Shown here: one piece after another, positions 27,951-37,869 of the stretch
How the letters are laid out: each line of letters begins with the position of its first letter
How positions within the stretch are numbered: the first letter of the stretch is position 1
From: Methanobacterium sp. UBA279
GTDB lineage: Archaea; Methanobacteriota; Methanobacteria; Methanobacteriales; Methanobacteriaceae
Reading direction: 5' to 3'
DNA: 64,000 nucleotides
Assembly (NCBI GenBank): GCA_002502855.1
Contig: DAQK01000029.1
Location: forward strand, 104,999 to 168,998
Notes under the pieces: generated by a model
What the model was told of the DNA's origin: nothing
Databases searched by the model: none
What the model saw: only the letters and a program-made list of their open reading frames with translations
Translations under genes and position numbers: made by a program

Positions 27951-29084
27951 TTAGGATTTTGCCAGTATTTCCTTATATACTTTCTCCATACTATTGGCCA
28001 CATCTTTCCAGGTATATTTTTCCTCCACCAGTTTCCTGCCCCTTTGACCCATCTCTTTCTGCATCTCAACATCACTGAGTATCTGTGTTATAGCATCGGC
28101 CAGTTTCTGGGTGTCCCGGGGTGATGTTACTATTCCACCTTGGATTTGTTTTAGATCCTGGGCCACACCTACGATATCGGTGGTTACCACCGGTGTCTGG
28201 CAGGCCAGTGCCTCCAATGCCACTATTCCAAATCCTTCCTGGAGTGAAGAGATGGATGGTAAGACGAATACGCTTGTCTGGCTGTAATAATCTGCAATTT
28301 CCTCATCAGGGATAAACCCGGCAAATTCCACGTTATCCTTTAACCCCAGTGAAGCGGCCATTTCCTGATAATGATCAAGTAAAACGCCTTTACCTCCCAC
28401 GATTAATTTCACATCAGGTATTTTATTTTTAACTATTTTAAGGGCTTTTAAAAGATATTCCAGCCCTTTATATTTATGGAACTCATCCAGGACGCTTAAA
28501 AAGAAGATGGTACTTTTATCTTCATTACCTGAAGCTTGTTTTGGCTGGAATTTTTCTACATCCACCCCGTTGGGTATTACTTCTATTTTATCCCGGTATT
28601 TAGCCAGATAAGATGAGGATTGCAGGTAGCCGGGCTGGGTTATGATGATCTTGGCAGCAGTTTTGAGCACGTAGTTTAAGCCTACTGAGTTATATATACG
28701 GGCTACCAAACTTGCCAATCCCTGACCTACTATATCGTTATGATAAGTTACCACTAATGGCTTTTTTTTACTATTGGAATAAAAAGCACTCCAATCAGCA
28801 CTCCAAGGTGTGGGGATATGAGTGTGGATGATGTCATAGTCACCATCTGATAACGCTCCGGGAAGTCCGGTAGTGATGTTGGTGTTGGCTATTTTACCCA
28901 TGTAGGGCAGTCTTTCTACTTCAATACCCTCCACTCTTTGTTTACTCTCTATATCTGGCTCGTTGGCACATACCACTTTCACCTGGTTTCCTGATTTCAC
29001 CAGCTCCCGGGACAGGTAGTAAACGTAGTTCTCTACACCGCCTGTGAAGGGATAAAACCTGACCGGTGTCTGTAATATCTTCAT
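27951..29084 (-). CDS. Family 4 glycosyltransferase
   Basis: A 377-residue GT4 enzyme. The N-terminus ([20 protein letters not shown]) has the acceptor-domain glycine motif, and the C-terminal [20 protein letters not shown] holds the EX7E donor signature. It is the third of a minus-strand glycosyltransferase series, with spacers of 77 nt (towards DUF2206) and 103 nt (towards the next GT4). Confidence 0.87.
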   Translation of the reverse strand: MKILQTPVRFYPFTGGVENYVYYLSRELVKSGNQVKVVCANEPDIESKQRVEGIEVERLPYMGKIANTNITTGLPGALSDGDYDIIHTHIPTPWSADWSAFYSNSKKKPLVVTYHNDIVGQGLASLVARIYNSVGLNYVLKTAAKIIITQPGYLQSSSYLAKYRDKIEVIPNGVDVEKFQPKQASGNEDKSTIFFLSVLDEFHKYKGLEYLLKALKIVKNKIPDVKLIVGGKGVLLDHYQEMAASLGLKDNVEFAGFIPDEEIADYYSQTSVFVLPSISSLQEGFGIVALEALACQTPVVTTDIVGVAQDLKQIQGGIVTSPRDTQKLADAITQILSDVEMQKEMGQRGRKLVEEKYTWKDVANSMEKVYKEILAKS

Positions 29085-29104
29085 GTTTATTGATCCTTTA
29101 TTTA

Positions 29105-29190
29105 AGCTGTAATCTAAGTTTAATCTGTTATTTGAGTTATAATCTAAGTTTAATTATTATTCAAGTTATAATCTTTATTTAAACTTTTTA
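29105..29190. repeat. Three imperfect 30-bp tandem repeats
   Basis: The core TAATCTAAGTTTAAT occurs at 29110-29124 and 29140-29154, with a diverged third copy from about 29169. The repeats fill the spacer between two GT4 genes. They are probably slippage products; a regulatory role is not excluded. Confidence 0.8.
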
Positions 29191-30327
29191 TTTAAGTAAA
29201 AACTCCCAATAAGTTACCTCTAGCCTGGTGATTATATTATTCCAGTCGTAATCCTTGACAAAATCTTTAGAACTTTCTACCATTTTTTCTCTTGATTCCA
29301 TTGCTTCTATTATATTATTTGAAAGTGAATTTTCTGATACCTCAGCTATTAAACCATTTTCACCGGGAATTATCAGGTCTTTTGCTGCGTTCATAGGATG
29401 ATCAACTACCACTACCGGCAGTCCACAGGCATTAGCCTCCAGGACCACCATACCAAACCCCTCCCGTACAGATGGAAGGACCAGTACTTTAGAAGACTTC
29501 ATATGAGCTATCACATCCTGATAATCCTCCAGAAATCCTGTGAAACTTACATCGTCCTTGAGGCCTGATTGGTCGCTTAACTTTTCCAAGTTCTCTTTTT
29601 CGGGTCCTTCCCCGATGATGGTGCACTTTACATCTGGAAAATTATCTTTAACTCTAACCAGGGATTTTATGAGTAGGTCGGCCTTCTTTTCTTTGATCAA
29701 CCTACCCACGAATATGATATCTGATTTAGCCGGTGAAGGCTTTATCTGATTAATTTCCGCAAGATCGATTCCGTTGGGTATGACCACCGCTTTTTCCGAT
29801 GATTTTATCTTCCGTAAATCATCCTTGGTCTTATCAGATACTGTTATAATCTTATCAGTTAATCTCACCATTAGTTTTTCAGTTAATTTACCAAAAAATC
29901 CAGCTTTTCCTAAATATTCATACCAGTAATCATTCCAGACTTCATGTAAGGTAATTACCATTGTGGATCTTCCAAAAAAGGAATTGAATCCAACTGTAAA
30001 ACAGGAAAAGAATGGAAATCCCTGGCAGTCGATGATATCATATCTTCCTGCCCTTAATTTAAAAAGGATCATCAAGGCAAAGTAGAGGGCTTCTTTAATG
30101 GATCTCCTATCGTTATCGTAAAGTTTCACTGGTTTACATACTCCATGTAACTTTATACCGTCCATTTCCATGTCTTTTTTACCTGACTCGGGCCACCACC
30201 ATCCCACACCATACCAGTGCACCTCATGGCCCTTATCTGCTAATCCTTTGGCCAGTTGGTAGATTCTCTTTTCGGCCCCTCCTTTTATCCAGGGGTAGAC
30301 TGCATCGTAAATGAAGGCTATCTTCAT
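29188..30327 (-). CDS. Family 4 glycosyltransferase
   Basis: A 379-residue GT4 enzyme starting KIAFIYDAVYPWIKGGAEKR, the usual N-terminal signature, and having VREGFGMVVLEANACGLPVV (about residues 288-307) as donor motif. A short Trp-rich stretch (WWWP, about residues 43-46) is unusual. The stop lies inside the repeat-rich spacer. Confidence 0.87.
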   Translation of the reverse strand: MKIAFIYDAVYPWIKGGAEKRIYQLAKGLADKGHEVHWYGVGWWWPESGKKDMEMDGIKLHGVCKPVKLYDNDRRSIKEALYFALMILFKLRAGRYDIIDCQGFPFFSCFTVGFNSFFGRSTMVITLHEVWNDYWYEYLGKAGFFGKLTEKLMVRLTDKIITVSDKTKDDLRKIKSSEKAVVIPNGIDLAEINQIKPSPAKSDIIFVGRLIKEKKADLLIKSLVRVKDNFPDVKCTIIGEGPEKENLEKLSDQSGLKDDVSFTGFLEDYQDVIAHMKSSKVLVLPSVREGFGMVVLEANACGLPVVVVDHPMNAAKDLIIPGENGLIAEVSENSLSNNIIEAMESREKMVESSKDFVKDYDWNNIITRLEVTYWEFLLK

Positions 30328-30439
30328 CTTTTTAGCCCCTTAAAAAATTAATTCAGGTTCAGGTAAACTTAATTTTAAAATATCAAGACCTTCAGTTTCA
30401 GAATTATTTCCGATTCATAGTTTTCAGGATATTCAACCA

Positions 30440-31567
30440 TTAATTTTCAGGGTCAGGACTGTTTAAGAGCATGAGACTGATTAATATCCCTGAGAAAATG
30501 GTCTGAATCCCTAAAATGAAGAATATCAAGGCCATCATGGCATTCAGGGTTTGGAATAGTCCACCAAATCCTGCGGCGATCCAGCTGTACAGTACATTGA
30601 CACCTATGATCAACCCTATTAAGAGCAAAACTACACCCAGAAGCAATTCTCTTCCCAGTGAATGGTAACTTAAATATCTATTTACAGTACCTGAACTTTT
30701 ATTAACACCGTAGGTCTCTCCGAAGGCTCCAAAGTGTACCCAGGCCAGGAGCATCTGGTATCCAATTATCACCAGGAGACTTCCCAGGATAAGAGAGTGC
30801 ATCCTAGATTGTCCCAGTAAAGATACTCCTGTCACCAGGGATACACCCAGTAACAACACTACCAGACCCGGTCCCAGGAGAAATGGTGTGGGTCTGTAGA
30901 GCATCATGAACCTTAGGTGTCTCCATCCATCAGCGAATGAACTGAGCTTGGAATCACCCTCTCGGGGATAATAGGTTATGGGAATCTCTGCTATCTTCAA
31001 CTTCTCCCGGGCGGCTTCGATGATCATCTCTGAAGCGAACTCCATTCCTGAGCTTTGAAGTTTCAATTTATCCAAGGCTTCCCTTCGAATGGCCCTCATC
31101 CCACAGTGGGCATCAGAAACTCCTGCTTTAAACAAGGCGTTCAGTAACCAGGTGAGGAATGGGTTGCCCACGTACCTGTGCAGGGCGGGCATGGCTCCCT
31201 TCTGTATATCTCCCTTGAGCCGGGAGCCCATCACCATATCGTAATCTCCAGTTAAAAGTGGCTGGACAAATTCATAGGTGGTGTTCAGGGGATATGTACC
31301 GTCTGCATCACCCATTACAATTACATCTCCCTTGGCTTCTTTAAATCCCCTTAGATAAGCGTTTCCATACCCTCTTTTTTCTTCACGAACCACCCTTGCT
31401 CCGGCATCAGTTGCTTCCTGGGCGGTGTTATCGGTTGATGCGTTGTCAACCACCACTATCTCTGCTTCCAATCCTTTTTCCTTTAATTCGGTAAGTGGTA
31501 TTGATTTAACTGTTTTACCTACTATTCCTTCTTCGTTAAGTGCTGGGATTACAATTGAAATATTCAT
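30440..31567 (-). CDS. Membrane GT2 (dolichyl-phosphate mannose/glucose synthase-like)
   Basis: A 375-residue protein. The N-terminal GT2 domain has [20 protein letters not shown] and the metal site DADGTYP (about residues 88-94). Four C-terminal membrane segments follow from about residue 230. This layout is that of DPM1/GtrB-type enzymes, which make polyprenyl-phosphate sugars, the donors for extracytoplasmic GT-C enzymes such as the DUF2206 protein may be. The substrate is not known. Confidence 0.86.
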   Translation of the reverse strand: MNISIVIPALNEEGIVGKTVKSIPLTELKEKGLEAEIVVVDNASTDNTAQEATDAGARVVREEKRGYGNAYLRGFKEAKGDVIVMGDADGTYPLNTTYEFVQPLLTGDYDMVMGSRLKGDIQKGAMPALHRYVGNPFLTWLLNALFKAGVSDAHCGMRAIRREALDKLKLQSSGMEFASEMIIEAAREKLKIAEIPITYYPREGDSKLSSFADGWRHLRFMMLYRPTPFLLGPGLVVLLLGVSLVTGVSLLGQSRMHSLILGSLLVIIGYQMLLAWVHFGAFGETYGVNKSSGTVNRYLSYHSLGRELLLGVVLLLIGLIIGVNVLYSWIAAGFGGLFQTLNAMMALIFFILGIQTIFSGILISLMLLNSPDPEN

Positions 31568-31767
31568 TTAATCATCGCTTCTACTTTTTTGAGTTTCTGA
31601 TTATGTACCGTGAAAATTCAGTAAATTTATCTGGTTAAGTCTTTTAAAGTGCTATTATTTAATCTATCCTATTTAATCATGCGCTCTCAAAATTAAAAAA
31701 TAAGTATTAATCAATTTTATATGAATATTTTGATAGTTTCGATTAACAATTGGTTCCAACTAACTAT

Positions 31768-32622
31768 TCAATTCCCCTTACTTAAGCACTCTCTTAAATA
31801 CTGTTTCAGCTCATCTTTTACATTATCATCCATTAAAGCTATTTCTATGGAGCTTTTGAGCCATTCGAAGGTGTTTCCGATGTCGTAGATTTTCCCGTCG
31901 AATACGTAGCCATAAACTGCATCCAGTGATCTCATGGCGTCAGTGAGCTGTATCTCTCCTCCCACCCCAGGTTTCACATTCTTTATATGGTCAAATATTT
32001 CCGGGACCAGGATGTATCTACCGGTTATGGCCAGGTTGGACGGTGCTTCCTGGAGGGATGGTTTCTCCACCATATCCTCTATTTTATAGACAGAATCAGA
32101 AAACTGGGTGCCTTTTATGATACCATATCTTTCGATTTTTTCATCAGGGACCCTCTCTATGGCGATGGTGCTGGCTTTGCATTTGTAGAAGGCATCCATG
32201 AGTTGTTTGGTGCAGGGAACTTTGGATTGGGCTATGGTGTCTCCCAGAAGAACAGCGAATGGTTCACCGTCGATATGGTTCTTGGCGGTTGAAATAGCGT
32301 CTCCCAGACCTTTCTGTTTCTTCTGCCTCACATAATATATGTCAGCCATATCAGAAATGGCTTCTATCTCCCTTAGGTTTTCTGTTTTCCCACTGTTTCG
32401 GAGGGAGTATTCCAGTTCAAAAGACCGATCGAAGTGGTCCTCGATGGATCTTTTACCCTTTCCAGTTATGATCAGTATATCATCAATTCCAGAAGAAACC
32501 GCTTCTTCCACTACATACTGTATTGTTGGTTTATTAAAGACAGGGAGCATTTCCTTGGGCTGTGCCTTGGTGGCAGGTAAAAACCTGGTCCCCAGACCCG
32601 CAGCCGGTATGACAGCTTTCAT
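31768..32622 (-). CDS. galU: UTP-glucose-1-phosphate uridylyltransferase
   Basis: A 284-residue nucleotidyltransferase with the GalU signature AAGLGTRFLPATKAQPKEML near the N-terminus and the sugar-binding VEKP/ITGRY motifs. It makes UDP-glucose from UTP and glucose-1-phosphate. The ATG at 32622 follows AAAGGTGATC; the GTG at 32634 is part of that ribosome site. It lies at the end of the nucleotide-sugar block. Confidence 0.92.
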   Translation of the reverse strand: MKAVIPAAGLGTRFLPATKAQPKEMLPVFNKPTIQYVVEEAVSSGIDDILIITGKGKRSIEDHFDRSFELEYSLRNSGKTENLREIEAISDMADIYYVRQKKQKGLGDAISTAKNHIDGEPFAVLLGDTIAQSKVPCTKQLMDAFYKCKASTIAIERVPDEKIERYGIIKGTQFSDSVYKIEDMVEKPSLQEAPSNLAITGRYILVPEIFDHIKNVKPGVGGEIQLTDAMRSLDAVYGYVFDGKIYDIGNTFEWLKSSIEIALMDDNVKDELKQYLRECLSKGN

Positions 32623-32740
32623 TTTTTTGATCACCTTTTAAGCACGTATTGCATAAAATTAGTATTTACTCACTAATTAACATTTCTATTCACTAAGTAA
32701 TATTTCACTTATTAATTGAACAGGATAATAATCTATTAAT

Positions 32741-33808
32741 TTACAAATGCACCATTGAATTTTCCCCTATAATAAATCTATGGCCTTTAGGTAGGTTATT
32801 TTCCTTAGATTCTATATGGGAATGGTTACCTATTAGGCTGTCCACGATCCTTTCGTTACATTTAATAACCGCGTCACCCACCACGATGGAGGATTCTATT
32901 TCTCCACCAATTATTACACTATTATTTCCAATAGATGTGTAAGGTCCTATATATGCCTCAATCTCACAGTTTTCACCTATGGTGACCGGTCCTCGAATCA
33001 CACTGTTTTTCTTAACAATTGTGCCTTTGCCAATATAAACCCTACCACTGATTTTAGCACCTTCTTCAACTTCTCCATTATCCTCAGATTCCAGCACATC
33101 CAGTATTAAATGGTTAGCGTCCAGGACATCCTCTGGTTTACCAGTGTCCTTCCACCATCCCTTAACTATGTGGGAATCCACCTTAAGTTCTGTGTTCAAA
33201 AGCTCCTGGATGGCATCCGTGATCTCCAGTTCACCCCTCCAGGACGGTTTGATCCGGGATATAGCATCAAAAATTGAGGATTTAAATAGGTAGATGCCCA
33301 CGAGGGCCAGGTCGCTTTTAGGATGCTCTGGTTTCTCCACCAGGTTTATAACGTTTCCCTTATCGTCCAGCTCTGCAACACCAAACTGACGTGGATTATC
33401 CACCGGCTGCAGGAGTATCCTGGCCTGGTAATCAGATTCTTCGAAACCTTCCACGAATTCCTTTATACCTGATTTTAGTATGTTATCTCCCAGGTACATG
33501 ATGAACGGGTCTTCACCCACGAAATCCTGGGCAACAGCCACTGCATGGGCTAAACCCTTGGGTTCCCCCTGCATTATGTAAGTGATATTTACACCAAACT
33601 TTGAACCATCTCCCACTGCCTCTTTTACCTTTTCTGGCATGTTAGTTCCCAGTATAAGTCCTATATCTGTTACGCCGGCTTCTTTAAGATCCTCAATGGC
33701 ATAGAAAAGTACCGGCTTATTTGCTACTGGAATAAGTTGTTTAGGTCCTGTATGTGTAAGTGGCCGTAAGCGGGTGCCGTGGCCTCCGGATAAGATTAAT
33801 CCCTTCAT
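32741..33808 (-). CDS. rfbA: Glucose-1-phosphate thymidylyltransferase, long form (RmlA-like)
   Basis: A 355-residue enzyme. The N-terminal nucleotidyltransferase domain has LSGGHGTRLRPLT (residues 6-18) and PKQLIP. The C-terminal ~110 residues form hexapeptide-type left-handed beta-helix repeats, as in the longer archaeal/actinobacterial form. It makes dTDP-glucose (or UDP-sugar), the first step of dTDP-rhamnose synthesis. Its start overlaps the rmlD stop by 4 nt (ATGA), which supports that pathway. Confidence 0.88.
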   Translation of the reverse strand: MKGLILSGGHGTRLRPLTHTGPKQLIPVANKPVLFYAIEDLKEAGVTDIGLILGTNMPEKVKEAVGDGSKFGVNITYIMQGEPKGLAHAVAVAQDFVGEDPFIMYLGDNILKSGIKEFVEGFEESDYQARILLQPVDNPRQFGVAELDDKGNVINLVEKPEHPKSDLALVGIYLFKSSIFDAISRIKPSWRGELEITDAIQELLNTELKVDSHIVKGWWKDTGKPEDVLDANHLILDVLESEDNGEVEEGAKISGRVYIGKGTIVKKNSVIRGPVTIGENCEIEAYIGPYTSIGNNSVIIGGEIESSIVVGDAVIKCNERIVDSLIGNHSHIESKENNLPKGHRFIIGENSMVHL

Positions 33809-34668
33809 TTCATTACCTTTTTCATTTCTTTTAATCCATCTGTTGTGTTCAATAATTTTATATCCAGATCATTTAGGGCTTTCTCCACGGATAATGAGGA
33901 ATCCATGGGTCTTGGAGCCGACCTGCTTAAATCTTCACTTAATATAGGGTTTATAAGGGTTTCATCCAGTTCAAATACCCGGGCGATGTTAACTGCAAAG
34001 TCATATCTATTTATTCTTTCATCCCCGGCGATGTGATATACACCCTCTCTACCCTTAGAGTAAATATTTAAAATTGTTTCTGCTGCGTTATCTGCAAATG
34101 TGGGGGAGTTATATTCATCAGTTACGATGTTTATATCGTTACCCTCTTTAAGTTCACTTATAACCCAGGTTACGAAGTTGAAGTTGGTATGCCAACCATA
34201 CAGTACACTTACCCGGGAGATAGCATATTCTATATCAGAATTTTGGATATATTCCTCTCCTTTAAGCTTACTTTTACCATAATAGTTTAAGGGATTTGTT
34301 TCATCATCTTCCCGGTACATCCCCTTTTTCCCATCGAAAACGAAGTCCGTAGAAACGTAAATCAATTTAGAATCTGTTTGATCACAGGCTTTTACCAGGT
34401 TCAATGTTCCCTGGGCGTTTATCTTATCTGCTTCCTCCTGGTGGTCCTCACAGTAGTCAACGTTGGTGAGTGCTGCAGAATGAATAACCAGGTCAGGATT
34501 TAAAGATTCGATTTTACTTAACACGTCATCCTTACGAGTTATATCCAGCTTAACTGCGTCATTTCGTGGATTGGTGTTGTAGGTGGTAATTATTTCATAA
34601 TCACTGGTAATGGTGGCAAACTTGCTTCCTAATAGTCCGCTTCCCCCGGTTACAAATATTCGTTCCAT
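33805..34668 (-). CDS. rfbD: dTDP-4-dehydrorhamnose reductase
   Basis: A 287-residue SDR with the Rossmann motif GGSGLLGSK and the catalytic YGKSK (about residues 128-132) after a ST-DFVFDG stretch typical of RmlD. It reduces dTDP-4-keto-rhamnose to dTDP-L-rhamnose. It is divergently transcribed from rmlC/rmlB, with rmlA directly downstream, so all four rhamnose genes are contiguous. Confidence 0.92.
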   Translation of the reverse strand: MERIFVTGGSGLLGSKFATITSDYEIITTYNTNPRNDAVKLDITRKDDVLSKIESLNPDLVIHSAALTNVDYCEDHQEEADKINAQGTLNLVKACDQTDSKLIYVSTDFVFDGKKGMYREDDETNPLNYYGKSKLKGEEYIQNSDIEYAISRVSVLYGWHTNFNFVTWVISELKEGNDINIVTDEYNSPTFADNAAETILNIYSKGREGVYHIAGDERINRYDFAVNIARVFELDETLINPILSEDLSRSAPRPMDSSLSVEKALNDLDIKLLNTTDGLKEMKKVMK

Positions 34669-34692
34669 GGTAATGTTTAATTAAGCATGAAA

Positions 34693-34700
34693 TATATAAA
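34693..34700 (+). promoter_or_regulatory. TATA-like box for rfbC-rfbB
   Basis: TATATAAA lies 38 nt upstream of the rfbC ATG. With the usual archaeal spacing of about 25 nt, transcription would begin near 34724, just before the ribosome site AAGGTG (34726-34731). The same spacer must also hold the divergent rfbD promoter. Confidence 0.55.
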
Positions 34701-34737
34701 ATTTTTTGATAATCCAAATTATATTAAGGTGTTTTTT

Positions 34738-35205
34738 ATGATTGATGGTGTTAAAACGAAAAAACTCAGGGTCATACCCGATGAAAGGGGCTGGCTCATG
34801 GAAATATTAAGAAATGATGATAATATTTACCAGGAATTCGGACAGGTTTACGTAACCACCGCCTATCCCGGGGTTACCAAGGCCTGGCACATGCACAAAA
34901 AACAAACCGACAACTTTACCTGCATCCATGGAATGATGAAAGTGGCCCTTTACGACGCCCGGGAAGACTCACCGACCTATGGGGAGTTAAATGAATTCTT
35001 CGTAGGGGAGAAAAATCCCCTGCTCATCAGCGTCCCCCCATTTGTTTACCACGGCTTCAAGGGAATTGGTACTGAAACAGCATACTTCATAAGTGTGCCT
35101 ACCTTACCCTACAATTACGATGAACCTGATGAATTCCGCTTGCCACCAGATACCGATGAAATTCCCTATGACTGGTTGTTGGAGCCCGGAAAGAGCCACG
35201 GATAA
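34738..35205 (+). CDS. rfbC: dTDP-4-dehydrorhamnose 3,5-epimerase family protein
   Basis: A 155-residue cupin-type epimerase. The catalytic His is in AWHMHKKQTD (about residues 49-58) and the tyrosine region is in VPPFVYHGF. It converts dTDP-4-keto-6-deoxyglucose to the L-lyxo form. The ATG at 34738 is chosen because AAGGTG precedes it; the longer frame from 34687 adds 17 residues upstream without a ribosome site. Confidence 0.9.
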   Translation: MIDGVKTKKLRVIPDERGWLMEILRNDDNIYQEFGQVYVTTAYPGVTKAWHMHKKQTDNFTCIHGMMKVALYDAREDSPTYGELNEFFVGEKNPLLISVPPFVYHGFKGIGTETAYFISVPTLPYNYDEPDEFRLPPDTDEIPYDWLLEPGKSHG

Positions 35206-35244
35206 AACTTGAAAATCAATTGAAAATTAAATTAGGTGATTCAA

Positions 35245-36180
35245 ATGAAAATACTCATAACAGGCGGGGCTGGATTTATCGGGACCAACTTCGTGCACTA
35301 CATACACGAAAACTACGACTACGACATCGTAGTCCTGGATAAACTTACTTACGCCGGGAATAAAGATAATTTAAAGGATATCCTCCCGGATATCCAGTTT
35401 ATCAGGGGTGATATCGGTAACGAGGAAGATATCAAGGTGGCCATGAAGGATTGTGATCTGGTGGTGAATTTCGCTGCTGAAACACATGTGGATAGATCGA
35501 TTACAGACCCCAGCATATTCGTTAAAACTGATGTACTTGGCACATACAATCTGCTGGAACACGTTAGAAAGTACGATGTGGAGAAGTACCTGCAGATCTC
35601 AACTGATGAAGTATATGGTAGTATAGAAGATGGATCATTTACCGAAGAAAGCAATATTGATCCCAGCAGTCCCTACTCTGCCAGTAAAGCAGGTGGCGAT
35701 GTACTGGTAAGCGCCTACCATAAAACCTATGACCTACCAGTCCTGATCACCAGGAGCAGTAACAACTACGGACCATACCAGTACCCTGAGAAATTGATAC
35801 CCCTGTTCATCCTGAACGCCATGCAAAACAAACCACTCCCAGTTTATGGTACAGGAGAGAATGTGAGAGAGTGGATATACGTAATGGACAACTGTTCCGG
35901 TATCGACACCGTCCTCAACAAGGGTAAATTTGGTGAGGTCTACAACATCGGCGGTGGCAACGAAAAAACCAACATCGAGATCACCCGCATGATACTGGAC
36001 CTCCTGGGAAAACCAGAAAGCCTGATAACCTACGTTGAAGACCGGTTAGGCCACGACCTAAGGTACTCACTGGACTCCACTAAAACCAAGAAACTGGGTT
36101 GGAAGCCCGAGTGGAGCTTTGAAGACGGTCTGAAACAGACGGTTGAGTGGTATAGGGATAATCGAGGCCTGTTCATTTAG
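35245..36180 (+). CDS. rfbB: dTDP-glucose 4,6-dehydratase
   Basis: A 311-residue SDR with GGAGFIGTNF at the N-terminus, the active-site STDEVYG (about residues 119-125) and YSASK (about residues 145-149), all typical of RmlB. It forms dTDP-4-keto-6-deoxyglucose. The ATG at 35245 follows AGGTGAT; the GTG at 35236 is inside that site. 39 nt separate it from rfbC. Confidence 0.93.
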   Translation: MKILITGGAGFIGTNFVHYIHENYDYDIVVLDKLTYAGNKDNLKDILPDIQFIRGDIGNEEDIKVAMKDCDLVVNFAAETHVDRSITDPSIFVKTDVLGTYNLLEHVRKYDVEKYLQISTDEVYGSIEDGSFTEESNIDPSSPYSASKAGGDVLVSAYHKTYDLPVLITRSSNNYGPYQYPEKLIPLFILNAMQNKPLPVYGTGENVREWIYVMDNCSGIDTVLNKGKFGEVYNIGGGNEKTNIEITRMILDLLGKPESLITYVEDRLGHDLRYSLDSTKTKKLGWKPEWSFEDGLKQTVEWYRDNRGLFI

Positions 36181-36211
36181 TTCTGCTTCAAACATATTTT
36201 TTAATAATTTC

Positions 36212-36517
36212 TTATTTTCCAAAATCAGGGTAATTTTTATTTAGAATATCTAATAAATCCCGTTTAGACAAATCATATATTTTCAAAGTTTTATGCTGGC
36301 TTTTAAGTCCGGATACTATTTCTATACTTGAACCTGTGAGTTTTGTAAATTCCTTGATGATTTCCTTGTTGGCCTTTCCCTTCTGTGGAATTGATTTAAT
36401 TCTAAGTTGAATTTCATCTCTCCACTCATTATAACCTGATATACTAAATTTATCTGAATTTGGAAACACTTCAATATCCACCATTAATCCGTCTTCTATT
36501 TCTTTAACTGCCTGCAT
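36212..36517 (-). CDS. DUF167 (YggU-like) family protein
   Basis: A 101-residue protein with the family motif PQKGKANKEIIKEFTKLTG (about residues 53-71) and the GLKSQHKTLKI segment. The family is widespread, small and of unknown function. It is convergent with rfbB, with a T-rich 31-nt spacer that probably ends both transcripts. Confidence 0.82.
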   Translation of the reverse strand: MQAVKEIEDGLMVDIEVFPNSDKFSISGYNEWRDEIQLRIKSIPQKGKANKEIIKEFTKLTGSSIEIVSGLKSQHKTLKIYDLSKRDLLDILNKNYPDFGK

Positions 36518-36608
36518 GAATCAAACCACATTATACTGATTAAAAAGTATTATGATTATCTTTTTGCCTTTTCATGCTATATAATTGAGCTCATGAAATG
36601 GGATAAGG

Positions 36609-36616
36609 TTTAAATA
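36609..36616 (+). promoter_or_regulatory. TATA-like box upstream of tRNA-Leu
   Basis: TTTAAATA lies about 60 nt upstream of the mature tRNA. The expected start, about 25 nt downstream, would leave a 5' leader of about 35 nt. Confidence 0.5.
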
Positions 36617-36673
36617 GAGAGAAATAAAGAAGTCTGTATGCTCAACCGTAATTTTCAAATGCAGTTTAGCAAC

Positions 36674-36759
<86 letters not shown>

Positions 36760-36805
36760 CTTTCTACTTTTCGAAAAACACTGTTTAAAATATTTAAAAA
36801 TCAAT

Positions 36806-37225
36806 TCAATCTTGATTAATAATTATAGTTACTTTTAAATCTTTACCTTCTTTTAAATCATCTATTAACTCTTTTTTAAGGTCACATGCTGCTTTATCTG
36901 CCTTTACCATCAACGTCCGGCTGCACCGGTAATTACTCTTACGGCAGACCATATCTGTGGGGTGTTTCAAGGTTAAATCAGGTTGTCCATATCCCACTAT
37001 CTCGTCCTCTGCATTTTCAGTTTCCAGGCGGACCCTTATTAAAGAGTTTTCATCCCTTATGGCTCCTTTAAGTTTCAGAGGGAGATCTCCAAGTTTTGCA
37101 TCTGACTGAACACCTATGATGCAGTCGGCCGCGTTTGTTATATTTTCGTCCGTGGTTACTTCGAATGTGGATTTATGGGCGGAGGTGACATTTTCATGTC
37201 CCTTTGCATGAAAGACGTATTCCAT
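36806..37225 (-). CDS. DUF371 family protein
   Basis: A 139-residue archaeal protein beginning MEYVFHAKGHENVTSAHKST, the DUF371 signature, with three cysteines. Function unknown. The ATG at 37225 follows GAAGTGAT; a GTG at 37234 lies within that site. Confidence 0.82.
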   Translation of the reverse strand: MEYVFHAKGHENVTSAHKSTFEVTTDENITNAADCIIGVQSDAKLGDLPLKLKGAIRDENSLIRVRLETENAEDEIVGYGQPDLTLKHPTDMVCRKSNYRCSRTLMVKADKAACDLKKELIDDLKEGKDLKVTIIINQD

Positions 37226-37382
37226 ATTTATCACTTCAAATAAATTTGTGTAAAAATTCTTAAAAAGAGTTTACTCTGACCTTGAAAGTCTCTTAAGCTA
37301 AAAATATATTTATTTTAACTCTTATAATATTACTAGATCCCTGATATTAAATATAGCTTCCACCTCGAGAGGTGTTTTTTAT

Positions 37383-37868
37383 TTGGCCCTTGAATTTACC
37401 GCAGCCCAGGAGTTATTTATACTCATTTTCGCTATCCACTTCACCTTGATCATAGAACGGGTCCATTCTACATATAATCCATATGACACCTATAGCGTGT
37501 GGAAGGGCATGTCACATGCAATTAAACGGCTGGTGGTGTCCAGGATAATACTGTAAATATTGCCCCTCCTGCATTTTGCCATTTTCTTCGTCATCATAGG
37601 AACATATAATATAAACTTTGATATGAGCCTGCGTGGAGTATTCAGTATTGTTTTAGTGGGCCTTCTATCATTCTTTGACTTTGGTTACTACCAGATATTT
37701 GAAGCCGCCCTCTACTACTCCCCAGATACCTTCTTCACCAAAAAAGAGTAGGAGGAAATACTTGAAAAGGAGCGTGGAGAGGTCCAGGCACACCTTATTC
37801 CTGGTATCTGCTATGTGGTAGCTACCATCATGATGCTTTTAATACTGATTGCTTGGAATATGATTTAG
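37383..37868 (+). pseudogene. Small membrane protein gene interrupted by two in-frame stops
   Basis: One continuous frame begins at TTG 37383, eight nt after GAGAGGTG. It encodes LALEFTAAQELFILIF..., a membrane segment and a charged loop, then meets TAA at 37554-37556. The same frame goes on with two further membrane segments, meets TAG at 37749-37751, and ends at TAG 37866-37868. The full product would be about 161 residues with four membrane segments. No family is recognised. The intact frame after each stop suggests a recently inactivated gene. The piece 37560-37751 alone could still be expressed from a TTG. Confidence 0.7.
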
Positions 37869-37869
37869 T

